A DNA stretch of 63,266 nucleotides from Clostridia bacterium (GCA_017410195.1 JAFQRF010000038.1:1-63266); one strand, 5' to 3'. Shown: positions 26,859 to 36,087, numbered from the stretch's first letter. The notes: generated by a model from the sequence alone, not told the origin. Translations and numbers: made by a program.

Positions 26859-29409
26859 AATCATCCTCCGAGCCTGCGAAATCGTCATCATCCGCAAAAA
26901 CATCGTCAATATTGGGTGCCGCTCCTGCGCCGTCGGCAAGTGCCTGCATCTCATACCACTGCTGCTTTGAAATCAACACTACTCTGGGCTTTGCACCTTC
27001 GGAAGGACCGACAATACCCTTTTCTTCGAGCTGATCCATAACTCTTGATGCCCTCGCATAGCCGAGCTTGAGCTTCTTCTGAAGCATGGTTGTTGAAGCG
27101 CCGCCCGCATTGACAACAACTTCAATCGCATCGTTGAGCATGGGATCCCAATCGCCCTCTTCTTCATCTGAGGTATCCTTCTTCTTTGAGCTTTCGGATG
27201 CCGCCGCTTTAGCTTCAATTTCGTGCATTGTTTCTTCGTTATATGTTGTCTGAGCCTGAGCTTTGATGTGGTTAACAACACTTTCAACCTCAGCATCAGA
27301 GATAAAGCAGCCCTGAACACGGGTCGGCTTTGATGAACCAACAGGATTAAATAGCATATCACCGTTACCGAGAAGCTTTTCCGCACCGACGGCATCAAGA
27401 ATTGTTCTTGAGTCAACCTGCGATGAAACGGAAAGTGCAATTCGGCTGGGAATATTAGCTTTGATAATACCGGTAATAACGTCAACAGACGGACGCTGGG
27501 TTGCGATAACAAGGTGAATACCTGCCGCACGTGCCATCTGCGCAAGGCGCTGAATTGAGTCTTCAACCTCTTTGGGAGATACCATCATAAGGTCGGAAAG
27601 CTCGTCGATAAAAATGACAATCTGATGCATTTTCACAAGGTCATCCCTTGTTTCGCAAAGCTTGTTAAATCCTTTGATATCTCTTACGCTGTTTTCGGAG
27701 AACTGCTTATATCTCTTCTCCATTTCGCTAACCGCCCAACCGAGCGCACCCGCTGCCTTTCTGGGGTTTGAAACAACGGGAACTTCGAGGTGAGCAATAC
27801 CGTTATATACAGTAAATTCAACCATCTTGGGGTCAATCATAAGAAGCTTGACTTCATCGGGTTTTGCATTATAGAGAATACTGACAATCATCGAGTTAAG
27901 GCATACTGATTTACCCGAGCCTGTAGTACCAGCAACAAGAAGATGCGGCATTTTTGCAAGGTCAGCGCATATAATATTACCCGTAATGTCCTTACCGAGA
28001 GCAACATTAAGCTTGCTCTTGGCATCTCTGAACTGAGGTGTATCAATGATTTCACGCATGGATACCATTGATTTTGCGCTGTTGGGAATTTCAATGCCGA
28101 TTGCAGCTTTTCCCGGAATAGGTGCTTCGATACGCACGCTTGTCGCCGCAAGGCGAAGCGCAATATCATCGGCAAGAGTAGTAATCTTGTTTATTCTGAC
28201 ACCTGCTTCGGGAACGAGTTCGTATCTTGTAACTGAAGGGCCTCGGCAGATATTTGTAACCTCCGCTTTGATTTTGAAGCTTTCAAGAGTAGAAACAAGC
28301 TTCTGCGCACCCATCTGCATTTCCGCCATACTGTCGCCCATACCCTCATGCTCAACAATATTCAGACAGTCAATAGACGGAAAAACGTAGTCGGGCTGTT
28401 CGGGTTCTGAATCGGGAAGAATCTCAACGGGAATCTCGTTTTCGGGTTCGCCGTCAGGCATTGCGGGAGCAGTTTTTTTGCGTTTTTTCTTTTCTTTCAC
28501 CGCTTCTTCGATGGTATCTTCAATAATATCGCTCTTGCTTGAATCGGGAAGTCTGACAACCGGTATTTCAGGCACGGGCGGTTCTTCAACAGGAGCAAAG
28601 GTTGATTCATCGGTAATGAAATTATCCTCAAATTTATCAACGGAAATTGTCGGCTGTTTGGGAGGATTGAATGCTTTTTTCTCCTTTTCCTTCGCTTTTT
28701 CTTCCTCTTCTCTTTCACGTTCAAGCTGCTCACGTCGCTGAGCGTTCTGCTCAATTTTTTCATTTGTCAGTTCGCTGACACGCTTAACGGGCTTTCTCAA
28801 AGTATTGAAAAGACCCGGAAGGGTTGTTCCCGTAATAAACATCGCAATAACAATAATAAGAATAACAAATGTTATTCCCGCACCGACCTTACCGAAAAGC
28901 TTTGCAACAAGTCCGCCGATAACCGCGCCGATAACACCTCCGCTTGCAAGCGAGGGCGCATTGCTCCATACATCTGAAATCTGCTCCGAAATCATAAGAT
29001 TAGTGAGATAATCGGCAGGATTTGTGAAAATATGTATCGCTCCGCTGAGCAAAGCAACGAAAATTCCGGCAGCGGTAAGATTTGATGCCACACTTCCGAA
29101 GGTCTTGTCCTTTGCGAAAACAATAGCCAGATAAATAAGAGCCGCAGGAATAACATACACGCAGAAGCCGAAAATTCCGAACATTCCGTTATGCATTGCA
29201 AGCCACGCACTTTCGCCCTCGATAAAAACGATAAAAAGCAAAAACGCCGCAACGGCAGCCATGATAATGGCAGATTTCTGTCTTTTTACTTCAACGGGTA
29301 TTTCAGGCTTTGTACTCTCCTTCTTTTTGGCTGCAGGCTTTTTAGCCGACGAAGAGCTTTTCTGCGCCGGCTTTTTATTTGTTGTTTTTTTCTTTTGTGT
29401 TGACGGCAT
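26851..29409 (-). CDS. ftsK: DNA translocase FtsK/SpoIIIE
   Basis: An 852-residue septal DNA pump. A Lys/Ala-rich start leads into four to five membrane segments (about 45-215), then a charged linker (about 215-345), the RecA-like motor with Walker A AGTTGSGKSVCLN near 485, VIFIDELSDLMM Walker B and VIATQRPSVDVITG, and a C-terminal winged-helix gamma domain (GYARASRVMDQLEEKGIVGP) that reads orienting sequences. It moves chromosome ends through the closing septum. The ATG has AAAGGA upstream, inside the end of the tepA-like gene. Confidence 0.95.
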   Translation of the reverse strand: MPSTQKKKTTNKKPAQKSSSSAKKPAAKKKESTKPEIPVEVKRQKSAIIMAAVAAFLLFIVFIEGESAWLAMHNGMFGIFGFCVYVIPAALIYLAIVFAKDKTFGSVASNLTAAGIFVALLSGAIHIFTNPADYLTNLMISEQISDVWSNAPSLASGGVIGAVIGGLVAKLFGKVGAGITFVILIIVIAMFITGTTLPGLFNTLRKPVKRVSELTNEKIEQNAQRREQLEREREEEEKAKEKEKKAFNPPKQPTISVDKFEDNFITDESTFAPVEEPPVPEIPVVRLPDSSKSDIIEDTIEEAVKEKKKRKKTAPAMPDGEPENEIPVEILPDSEPEQPDYVFPSIDCLNIVEHEGMGDSMAEMQMGAQKLVSTLESFKIKAEVTNICRGPSVTRYELVPEAGVRINKITTLADDIALRLAATSVRIEAPIPGKAAIGIEIPNSAKSMVSMREIIDTPQFRDAKSKLNVALGKDITGNIICADLAKMPHLLVAGTTGSGKSVCLNSMIVSILYNAKPDEVKLLMIDPKMVEFTVYNGIAHLEVPVVSNPRKAAGALGWAVSEMEKRYKQFSENSVRDIKGFNKLCETRDDLVKMHQIVIFIDELSDLMMVSPKEVEDSIQRLAQMARAAGIHLVIATQRPSVDVITGIIKANIPSRIALSVSSQVDSRTILDAVGAEKLLGNGDMLFNPVGSSKPTRVQGCFISDAEVESVVNHIKAQAQTTYNEETMHEIEAKAAASESSKKKDTSDEEEGDWDPMLNDAIEVVVNAGGASTTMLQKKLKLGYARASRVMDQLEEKGIVGPSEGAKPRVVLISKQQWYEMQALADGAGAAPNIDDVFADDDDFAGSEDDFE

Positions 29410-29415
29410 TTTACG

Positions 29416-30198
29416 TCATCCTTTCGGGGTTTTTATATCAAAATTATCCTTATTGTTATCATTTATCATATCATAGAGGCAGTTAAGCGCATCGGAAAGA
29501 CTGCCGAGCGAATCGATAAGTCCTTCGTTGACCGCTGCTTCACCGCTGAGAACCGTTCCGACATCCATGACAAGCTCGCCCGTTGCAAGCATCATTTCAC
29601 GGAAACGGTCGGGCGAAATATCGGAATTATCCGAAACAAACCGTACTATTCTTTCCTGCATCTGCTCAAAATAAGAGAGGGTCTGAGGCACACCGAGAAC
29701 AAGTCCGTTCATGCGTACGGGATGAATGGTCATTGTTGCGGACGGGGTTATAAATGAACGATCGGTTGAAACCGCAAGCGGTACACCGATTGAATGACCG
29801 CCGCCGAGAACGAGAGAAACAGTTGGGGTTTTCATGCCCGCAACAAGCTCCGCAATCGCAAGACCTGCCTCAATATCGCCACCGACGGTGTTGAGAATCA
29901 TAATCAGACCGTCAACCTCGTCACTTTCTTCAATTGCGACAAGCTGGGGAATAACATGCTCATATTTGGTCGTTTTATTTTGCGCAGGAAGAATATAATG
30001 CCCTTCGATCTGACCGATAACGGTCAGGCAATGAATAAGATGCTCACCTTTACGAACCGTTATCGAGCCGGACTCGATAATGGTATTGAGAGCCGATGAA
30101 TCATCGCAGTCCGAATTTCCGCCGCTGCTCAAATCAGGCGACTGCCACGGAGGTGAAGGGAGAAAAAAATTATTCTTTTTATTATTTTTATATTTCAT
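29416..30198 (-). CDS. ClpP-fold serine protease, TepA/YmfB type
   Basis: A 260-residue cytoplasmic protein with the ClpP fold. Catalytic residues are visible as GGGHSIGVPLAVS (Ser near 135) and TMTIHPVRM (His near 160). A Ser/Asn/Pro-rich N-terminal 40 residues precedes the fold. In Bacillus, tepA lies directly before spoIIIE/ftsK, the same order as here (stop at 29416, ftsK start at 29409). TepA has been linked to protein translocation and spore protein turnover; here the function is inferred. Confidence 0.86.
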   Translation of the reverse strand: MKYKNNKKNNFFLPSPPWQSPDLSSGGNSDCDDSSALNTIIESGSITVRKGEHLIHCLTVIGQIEGHYILPAQNKTTKYEHVIPQLVAIEESDEVDGLIMILNTVGGDIEAGLAIAELVAGMKTPTVSLVLGGGHSIGVPLAVSTDRSFITPSATMTIHPVRMNGLVLGVPQTLSYFEQMQERIVRFVSDNSDISPDRFREMMLATGELVMDVGTVLSGEAAVNEGLIDSLGSLSDALNCLYDMINDNNKDNFDIKTPKG

Positions 30199-30280
30199 TT
30201 AAATTACGCCCTTTCGTGAGAATAAACACAAATATTATTCCACCGAAGCTGCGCAATAAACATAATGCCCTATTTTAGTT

Positions 30281-30309
30281 ATTATAACATTATCTGCCTA
30301 TCATTGCAA
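30281..30309 (-). promoter_or_regulatory. Promoter for the tepA-ftsK-ygiQ run
   Basis: Minus-strand TTGCAA (30304-30309) and TATAAT (30281-30286) with a 17-base spacer, about 80 bases before the tepA-like start at 30198. Confidence 0.68.
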
Positions 30310-30334
30310 GAAAAAACTCAATATTTTGTGGAGC

Positions 30335-30365
30335 AAAAAACGGGACGGCAATTTACCGTCCCGTT
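30335..30365 (-). terminator. Terminator after the TauE gene
   Basis: AACGGGACGG / CCGTCCCGTT (10-base perfect stem, 7-base loop) followed on the minus strand by TTTTTTG. It closes the cyclophilin-SecB-ceramidase-TauE run. Confidence 0.88.
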
Positions 30366-30370
30366 AAATC

Positions 30371-31160
30371 TTATTGAATTGAAAGAAGCTGAAAAATTCC
30401 GTTATAAATATTGAGAATTATCAGCAGAATCATAACCGCGACAAAGATTTTTCTTATCAGCTTATCATCAAATTTACGGTTGAATTTTGAGCCGATAAAG
30501 CCGCCCAGAACCGCCATGGGAAGAATAAAAATCAACGTTTTCCATTGATGTGCATAGGGCTGAATTCCCGACGATGCAAAAATCGTGATGAGTTTTGAAA
30601 GCTGCGAAAAGAAAATAATCGCAACGGAATAAACTGCGGATTCTTTGACGTTCATCGAGAAAAACAGAGTGAGCACCGCAACATTTATCGGTCCTCCTCC
30701 GATTCCGAGAAATGATGCAATAAATCCGAGCGACAGTCCGACAAGGAGTATCGCAAAATTATTCTTTATGTGAAACGATTTTCTGTCCTTGGCAACATAA
30801 ATGCTTACTGCCGTCAGCAAAATCGCAAGAGCGAACGCCTGAATGCACCTGACAATCCTCTGGTCTGCGACTGCGCTGAGCGAATCCATGCATAAGCTTC
30901 CTAAAAATCCGCCCGCAATCGAGCCTGCTGCAATAAACAGAATTATATTTTTTTCGAAGCTGACTTTATTTCTTATCTGCTTTGCCGTTGACACGATTGA
31001 CATGGTAAAAACCGCAACGGCAGAAAGAAAATCAACCTGCATTCTCGGCTCCGCTCCGATAAAATCGAGAACGGGTTTAATGATAACTCCTCCGCCTAAT
31101 CCCACAAAGGCACCGAGGGTTGTTGCCGCAAGAATGACGAGAGAATAAATTGCAATCAGC
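30371..31160 (-). CDS. Sulfite exporter TauE/SafE family membrane protein
   Basis: A 263-residue permease with about eight membrane segments. The two-fold repeated family motif is clear: FVGLGGGVIIKPVL near residue 20 and ASFLGIGGGPINVAVL near 150. Members export sulfite or small sulfur- or organic anions; substrate here is unknown. The ATG shares one base with the stop of the ceramidase-like gene (TGATG), so the two are translationally coupled. Confidence 0.85.
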
Positions 31161-31161
31161 A

Positions 31162-32595
31162 TCAGAATCTATTGACTACATCGGCAAACGCATCGGCAAT
31201 GGTCTTCTGCGCACCGAGGCCCATTGAATTTGTTTCATGGTAATGATTGAGGTCAAACTTATCTCTGTAGCCGTTGAGATAGGGCTGTGTGGGGTTGAGA
31301 ATAAAGTCGTTGGGCGGTACAACATAGCCTGCCATGTCGTTTGATACACCGAATACAATCATATCGGGTTCGCCTGCAATTTCCGCAAGCGGAGTAGGAT
31401 TGATTTCTCCGCCTTTGCCTGTGGGTGATGTTTCTGCACTTTTATAGCCGCCGTAAACTGTTGAAACAAAGCTTTCACCGGGGAGAAGAAGAACTTTCTT
31501 ACCGCCGATTGACATATAGGTCATTTCAGTCATCATTGCAATGCCGATATCGCTTTCATCGTTCGGATAAGCTTTGAAGCTCATAACATGACGCATTGCA
31601 AGAAGAGTAAGCACATAGTTGCCTACGGGAAGATAGAAAGGCTGCTGCATAATCTTCATTTCAGGGTCAAGTTCTTTGTCATTATCAATCTTAAGAGCAG
31701 CATCGGCAATCATCTTTGCCTGGAGCTTTATGCAGTTTACGTTATCTTCGCTGTCAAGCTCTGCAGCATCCATTGCACCGATTGCGCCAATGCCGAAAAG
31801 TACGTTTGCACCGTTTTCTTCAGCAATCTGCTTACGCATAAAGTAGGGATATTCGCCGCTGAGCATACGGTTTGAGCCGCCGAGAGAATTGGGGTGTGCG
31901 CCGAAATTCATAATCCATGTTTCATTTGTGCCGTCATCGGGAACGAAACGGAATCTTGAAAGAACTTCGTGCTTATCGAGGAATCCTCTGCGGGTCTGAA
32001 GTCCGTCTTTAATTGTTATATCACCTATGTAAAGCTTGCCGCTCTTGCGGTTTGCATATGCCTCTTCCGCAACCTTGACAGCCTTATTCATAAGCATATC
32101 CATATATTCAGGGTCCTTACCGTCTGAAGGAATGCTGACAAGATTAGGCTTGCCCCAATAGCCGAGAGTGTCAATGCCCGAGTGGCTGTGTGTACAGCTG
32201 AAGTTAATACACTTGCAGCCCTTGATTTTGGGAGAAGCCATAATCATTGAGCGAATTTTATTGATTTCGATACGAGTCATACCGACGATATCCGCGCCGA
32301 GCCAGAGCATACCTTCTTCGTTGCCGCAATCAAGCCATACAGCGCTGATATAAACGGGTGAAAGTACACCTTCCATCTTATGACCCGAGCCGTGACCCGC
32401 AATCCAGTATGTTTTTCCTTTGGTGAGGTCAGGCATGATTTCATCGGTTGAAAAGCCTGCTCTGTAGCCGTTGCCGCTGATTTTAAGGGTTTCAACCTTT
32501 TCTATTTCGGGAGCAGTTGAATTTTTCTTTACCTTTTTTCCGAAGCTTTTAGTTATTGCAACTATACCCTTTGAAGCAATATCCATAATATCCAT
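31162..32595 (-). CDS. Neutral/alkaline ceramidase-like hydrolase (N-terminal domain only)
   Basis: A 477-residue protein resembling the catalytic N-terminal domain of neutral ceramidases. It has RAGFSTDEIMP near 50, WLGADIVGMTR near 98, the zinc-ligand region FSCTHSHSGIDT near 130 and FGAHPNSLG near 225; a LLPGESF segment near 375 resembles the family's final zinc loop. It lacks both a signal peptide and the C-terminal Ig-like domain of secreted ceramidases, so it is probably cytoplasmic and its true substrate may be another amide. AGGAGG precedes the ATG. It lies in one run with a SecB-like chaperone and a TauE exporter. Confidence 0.78.
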   Translation of the reverse strand: MDIMDIASKGIVAITKSFGKKVKKNSTAPEIEKVETLKISGNGYRAGFSTDEIMPDLTKGKTYWIAGHGSGHKMEGVLSPVYISAVWLDCGNEEGMLWLGADIVGMTRIEINKIRSMIMASPKIKGCKCINFSCTHSHSGIDTLGYWGKPNLVSIPSDGKDPEYMDMLMNKAVKVAEEAYANRKSGKLYIGDITIKDGLQTRRGFLDKHEVLSRFRFVPDDGTNETWIMNFGAHPNSLGGSNRMLSGEYPYFMRKQIAEENGANVLFGIGAIGAMDAAELDSEDNVNCIKLQAKMIADAALKIDNDKELDPEMKIMQQPFYLPVGNYVLTLLAMRHVMSFKAYPNDESDIGIAMMTEMTYMSIGGKKVLLLPGESFVSTVYGGYKSAETSPTGKGGEINPTPLAEIAGEPDMIVFGVSNDMAGYVVPPNDFILNPTQPYLNGYRDKFDLNHYHETNSMGLGAQKTIADAFADVVNRF

Positions 32596-32620
32596 AGTTA
32601 TATCCTCCTCTTTTCACGGA

Positions 32621-33013
32621 TTAACCGTTTTTGCCGAATCTGTAAATATTCTGCGATTCAATATCAAATGTCGGAAGAATGACGGGCGGAAGACCCGCAT
32701 TGACTGTAAGCGACGAAATCATAGTTCTTGCATAAGGGAAAAGCTCCTTAAACGTCTGAACATGAATGATTTCCTTGGCAATTTCGGGGTCATAGGTGAA
32801 AATGCCCTGAATAACAGCCTTGATATGAAATTTATCCTTATTTGCCTTGTCGTTAACTTCAACGGTAAATTCACCAATGCAGTTATTGTTTGCCGAATAT
32901 TTAACGTTATAAGAATACTTGTTCTCAAATTCAATGCGTGCGCCGTTTTCGTGCTTATTGACAAACTCGATATTCGTTGCACGGTATGCTCTGAATGTTA
33001 CTTTCTTGCTCAT
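32621..33013 (-). CDS. SecB-family chaperone-like protein
   Basis: A 130-residue beta-rich protein with the SecB fold signature: IQGIFTYDPEIAKEI followed by LFPYARTMISSLTVNAGLPP and VILPTFDI, which correspond to the F-PYAR-x-I-x-GG-PP-x-L-P stretch of SecB. SecB holds preproteins for SecA in diderms; SecB-like proteins also serve toxin-antitoxin systems, but no toxin gene is next to it. Its ATG overlaps the stop of a lipoprotein cyclophilin gene by four bases. Presence in a monoderm makes the role uncertain. Confidence 0.78.
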   Translation of the reverse strand: MSKKVTFRAYRATNIEFVNKHENGARIEFENKYSYNVKYSANNNCIGEFTVEVNDKANKDKFHIKAVIQGIFTYDPEIAKEIIHVQTFKELFPYARTMISSLTVNAGLPPVILPTFDIESQNIYRFGKNG

Positions 33014-33684
33014 TCAACAACCACCGCACTTTCGATAACGATGGGTTCAACGGGAACGGAAAGCTCACCGCCGTTATATCTTCTTTCGATTTCAAGGAAA
33101 GCGTCAACAACCTCCATACCCTCGATAACCTTACCGAATGCGGCATAATCACCGTCAAGGAATGATGCATCGTCATAGCAGATAAAGAACTGAGAAGATG
33201 CGGAGTCATAATCCGTAGAGCGAGCCATGGAAACAACACCTCTTGTGTGTGAAAGTGTGTTGGCGATAAAATCGTTAGCTTTGAATTCACCCTTTATTGT
33301 CTTATCGCTGCCACCGAATCCGGTTCCTTCAGGGTCACCGCCCTGAGCCATGAAACCTTCTATAACTCTGTGGAAAGTAAGACCGTCGTAGAAGCCCGTT
33401 GCAACAAGATTTTTGAAGTTTTCAACGGTTTCAGGAGCGTACTGCGGATAAAGCTCAATGATAAAGCTGCCACCGTTTTCCATTGTGAATTTAACAAGAT
33501 TTCCGCTTTCAGAGGACTGTATTTTTTCTTCCTTTTCGGTTACAACAGCATTGCTGCCATTCGTTTCCTGCGACAAAGCGGTGTCAGCATCTGAACTTGA
33601 TGTTGTATAAGTCGCGTTTGAACATGCACATAAAGCAAGTGCAAAGACCATAACGAGGGAAATAATTTTTAAAACATTTTTCAT
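33010..33684 (-). CDS. Lipoprotein peptidyl-prolyl isomerase (cyclophilin)
   Basis: A 224-residue protein with a lipoprotein signal peptide (MKNVLKIISLVMVFALALC, cysteine in LCAC), a Ser/Glu-rich spacer to about residue 60, and a cyclophilin domain: LVATGFYDGLTFHRVIEGFMAQGGDPEG-type loop (catalytic Arg in FHRV), SQFFICYDDA and FGKVIEGMEVVD. It probably folds exported proteins outside the membrane. AGGAGAG sits nine bases before the ATG at 33684; upstream in-frame codons have no ribosome site. The gene leads the run with the SecB-like protein. Confidence 0.92.
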   Translation of the reverse strand: MKNVLKIISLVMVFALALCACSNATYTTSSSDADTALSQETNGSNAVVTEKEEKIQSSESGNLVKFTMENGGSFIIELYPQYAPETVENFKNLVATGFYDGLTFHRVIEGFMAQGGDPEGTGFGGSDKTIKGEFKANDFIANTLSHTRGVVSMARSTDYDSASSQFFICYDDASFLDGDYAAFGKVIEGMEVVDAFLEIERRYNGGELSVPVEPIVIESAVVVE

Positions 33685-33718
33685 TTGAACATACTCTCCT
33701 ATTTTACATTGTGGATAT

Positions 33719-33747
33719 ATTATACTATCAAACAAAGCAAATAGCAA
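33719..33747 (-). promoter_or_regulatory. Promoter for the lipoprotein cyclophilin operon
   Basis: Minus-strand TTGCTA (33742-33747) and TATAAT (33719-33724), 17-base spacer, 35 bases before the start at 33684. Confidence 0.68.
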
Positions 33748-33782
33748 CAGCAAAAAGCATTTGTTTACTAAAATTTTGCAAA

Positions 33783-33813
33783 TAAAAAATCCGGGAACAG
33801 AGCGTTCCCGGAT
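33783..33813 (-). terminator. Terminator after the rubrerythrin fusion gene
   Basis: ATCCGGGAAC / GTTCCCGGAT (10-base stem, 5-base loop) followed on the minus strand by TTTTTATT, 14 bases after the stop codon. Confidence 0.88.
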
Positions 33814-33826
33814 AATCGGACTAAAA

Positions 33827-35005
33827 TTAATAATTTTCTTTTCTGACTTCGAAATATGCCTGGGGATGAGCGCATACGGGGCAAACCTCGGGAGCTTTCT
33901 TGCCCATTACAAGGTGACCGCAGTTGCGGCATTCCCACATTGTTTCCTCTGCCTTTTCGAATACCTTCTGCATCTCAACATTGTTAAGAAGCGCACGATA
34001 TCTTTCTTCATGTGTCTTTTCAATAGCTGCAACCATGCGGAACTTCTCTGCAAGCTCTGTAAAGCCTTCTTCATCAGCTTCCTTTGCAAAAGTTGCATAC
34101 ATATCTGTCCACTCATAGTTTTCGCCTTCTGCTGCATGGAGAAGGTTCTGTGCGGTATCACCAAGCTCACCGAGAGCCTTGAACCACATCTTTGCGTGTT
34201 CCTTTTCGTTGTTTGCAGTTTCGGTAAAGATAGCTGAAATCTGCTCGTAGCCCTCTTTCTTTGCAACCGATGCAAAATAGGTGTACTTATTTCTTGCCTG
34301 TGATTCGCCGGCAAAAGCTTCCATAAGGTTTTTCTCTGTTTTTGTTCCTTTAAGATTCATTGTATTATCTCCTTTATTTGAACTTTCCTCAACTGCCTCG
34401 ACTCTTTCGAAATCAGAAGCAGGATGTTTGCAAAGCGGACAGATAAAATCTGCGGGCAGCTCGTCGCCCTCATAGATATATCCGCAAATCTTGCAGCGGT
34501 AATATACCTTCACGTTTTTCTTTGCTTCAGGCTTTGGCTTGATATATTTGTGATAATAATCATAGGTTACGCTTGTTTCGTTTGAAAGCACTTCACAGTC
34601 CGTTACATCCGCAAGGAAAAGAGTGTGGGTGCCGAGATCGGTTGCCGAAATAACCTTTCCCGAGATATAAGCGTTGGTGTTTTCGGTTATATAATTTATT
34701 CCGTTTGCGCTTCTTGAAACTGCGCCGAAGTCGGCAAATTTATCGGTATCCTTACCGCTTCTGAATCCAAACGCCTTGAAAGTTTCAAAAGGCACGGAAT
34801 TCGTAAGAATACTGACATTGAATTCACCCGTTGCGAGAATCATATCATGGGTTTTATTTGCCTTATTGACGGCAACGGTTATTCTGTTCGGCTCTGCAGT
34901 AACCTGTGTAACGGTGTTAATTATACATCCGTTATCAAATCCGTTTTCACGGGCTGTAAGGACATAAAGACCGTAACCGATTTTAAACATTGCAGTTAAA
35001 TCCAT
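33827..35005 (-). CDS. Flavin reductase - rubredoxin - rubrerythrin - rubredoxin fusion protein
   Basis: A 392-residue four-part redox protein. Residues 1-155: FMN-binding flavin reductase domain as in high-molecular-weight rubredoxin. Residues 168-203: rubredoxin (CKIC...CPLC; C171, C174, C189, C192). Residues 216-352: rubrerythrin diiron four-helix domain ([31 protein letters not shown]). Residues 356-388: second rubredoxin (CRNC...CPVC). Together this is a complete path from NAD(P)H-reduced flavin to peroxide. An AAAGGAG site and ATG at 34360 lie inside the frame exactly where rubrerythrin starts, so a separate 177-residue rubrerythrin may also be made. Start set at ATG 35005; the GTG at 35014 is in the ribosome site. 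Confidence 0.9.
   Translation of the reverse strand: MDLTAMFKIGYGLYVLTARENGFDNGCIINTVTQVTAEPNRITVAVNKANKTHDMILATGEFNVSILTNSVPFETFKAFGFRSGKDTDKFADFGAVSRSANGINYITENTNAYISGKVISATDLGTHTLFLADVTDCEVLSNETSVTYDYYHKYIKPKPEAKKNVKVYYRCKICGYIYEGDELPADFICPLCKHPASDFERVEAVEESSNKGDNTMNLKGTKTEKNLMEAFAGESQARNKYTYFASVAKKEGYEQISAIFTETANNEKEHAKMWFKALGELGDTAQNLLHAAEGENYEWTDMYATFAKEADEEGFTELAEKFRMVAAIEKTHEERYRALLNNVEMQKVFEKAEETMWECRNCGHLVMGKKAPEVCPVCAHPQAYFEVRKENY
34358..34375 (-). promoter_or_regulatory. Internal ribosome binding site and start for stand-alone rubrerythrin
   Basis: AAAGGAGAT (34367-34375 on the minus strand) lies eight bases before an in-frame ATG (34358-34360). The site is encoded by codons of the inter-domain linker and no stop codon separates it from the upstream domain. 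The ATG begins [20 protein letters not shown], the usual rubrerythrin N-terminus. Confidence 0.7.
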
Positions 35006-35026
35006 AAAAATCACCTCTTTAGAGAA

Positions 35027-35055
35027 ATTTTACAATATCGTCTTTTAAAAGTCAA
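35027..35055 (-). promoter_or_regulatory. Promoter for the rubrerythrin fusion gene
   Basis: Minus-strand TTGACT (35050-35055) and TAAAAT (35027-35032), 17-base spacer, 22 bases before the start codon. Confidence 0.68.
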
Positions 35056-35065
35056 CAATATTTTA

Positions 35066-36085
35066 TCAGGCAAAACACTCGGTTATTCTGATTTTTTCGC
35101 CGCTTATGCAATATTTTTCTTTTGCGGCATCGGGCATAAGAAAATAATCGCCTTTTTCAATCTTCTTCTCATAACCGTTGCCGATAATTTTGCCTTCGCC
35201 CTCGGTTACGACATAAACAGCCGCTCCTTTATTAAGAGTAAAGTTGCCGCCGCCGAGGGTAATTGTTCTGACGCTGAAACTTGTTGTTATGCTTTCGTCA
35301 ATCATTGCCTCATACTTTACGCCGTTTTCGTCTTTTATCAGCTTAGGCTGAAGCGGTGCGGGATATTTTTTCTGCATATCAAAGCATTCGAGTGCATTTT
35401 CACGCTTAAGACCGAGATACATTTCTCTGTCAGAAAGCTTATACTCGCCGCAGAAACGCTCGGGCTGAATAGTGAAGTCCGTCGGCTCCTGAACCTCAAG
35501 AAGAAGGCAGCCGCTGCCGATTGCGTGAACCATTTTGGCGGGGATATATATTACATCTCCGGCTTTAACTTCAATCGTGCAAAGCAGATTCTCCATTGCA
35601 TCGGAACCTGTTTCGCTCGCATCAATAGCGGCAGAGAATTCTTCGAGAGTTACGCCGTCTTTAAAACCGTAAAAAATCTTCGCTCCCGGTCTTGTTGCAA
35701 GAATAATCCAGCTTTCTTCCTTGCCGTATTTCGAAGAAAAATACTTTTCGGAAAAAGCTTTGTCGGGATGTGCCTGCACGGGAAGTCTTATAGCCGAGTC
35801 AAGAATTTTCGTTAAAATTCCGATATCTTCTCTGTTGCCGAGAATTTCGGTTTTATATTTTTCGGTTGCATCGTTGAGATAGAGGTCTGTTCCCTTGATT
35901 TTCGAAACGCCTTCGTATTCATCGGTGCTGCCCTCATTGAGTGCTTTTACGCTTGATGCAACCCATTCCTCGGGATAATATCCGTCGGTTGAATCGTCGC
36001 CGAAAAATTCCGAAAAAAGCTTTCCGCCGGTATAAATTCTGAACACTCTGTTTTTCTCAAAGAAAATCGGTTCATTGTAAAACAT
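35066..36085 (-). CDS. manA: Mannose-6-phosphate isomerase, class I
   Basis: A 339-residue zinc enzyme of the cupin class interconverting mannose-6-phosphate and fructose-6-phosphate. Zinc-site motifs are VQAHPDKAFSEKYF (QxHP) near 100 and YIPAKMVHAIGSGCLLLEVQ near 180. AAGGAG lies before the ATG at 36085, and the stop of the kinase gene is two bases upstream. As last gene of the glycyl-radical operon it may feed a sugar phosphate into glycolysis rather than serve free mannose; that is inference from position. Confidence 0.9.
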   Translation of the reverse strand: MFYNEPIFFEKNRVFRIYTGGKLFSEFFGDDSTDGYYPEEWVASSVKALNEGSTDEYEGVSKIKGTDLYLNDATEKYKTEILGNREDIGILTKILDSAIRLPVQAHPDKAFSEKYFSSKYGKEESWIILATRPGAKIFYGFKDGVTLEEFSAAIDASETGSDAMENLLCTIEVKAGDVIYIPAKMVHAIGSGCLLLEVQEPTDFTIQPERFCGEYKLSDREMYLGLKRENALECFDMQKKYPAPLQPKLIKDENGVKYEAMIDESITTSFSVRTITLGGGNFTLNKGAAVYVVTEGEGKIIGNGYEKKIEKGDYFLMPDAAKEKYCISGEKIRITECFA

Positions 36086-36087
36086 AA

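Noticed and set aside
32621-33013. A toxin-antitoxin-chaperone module around the SecB-like gene
   Set aside because: Neighbours are a cyclophilin and a ceramidase-like enzyme; no toxin or antitoxin gene is nearby.
33827-35005. Two separate genes with a missed stop codon
   Set aside because: The frame is open across the whole linker; I report it as a fusion with an internal start and list a sequence check as the test.
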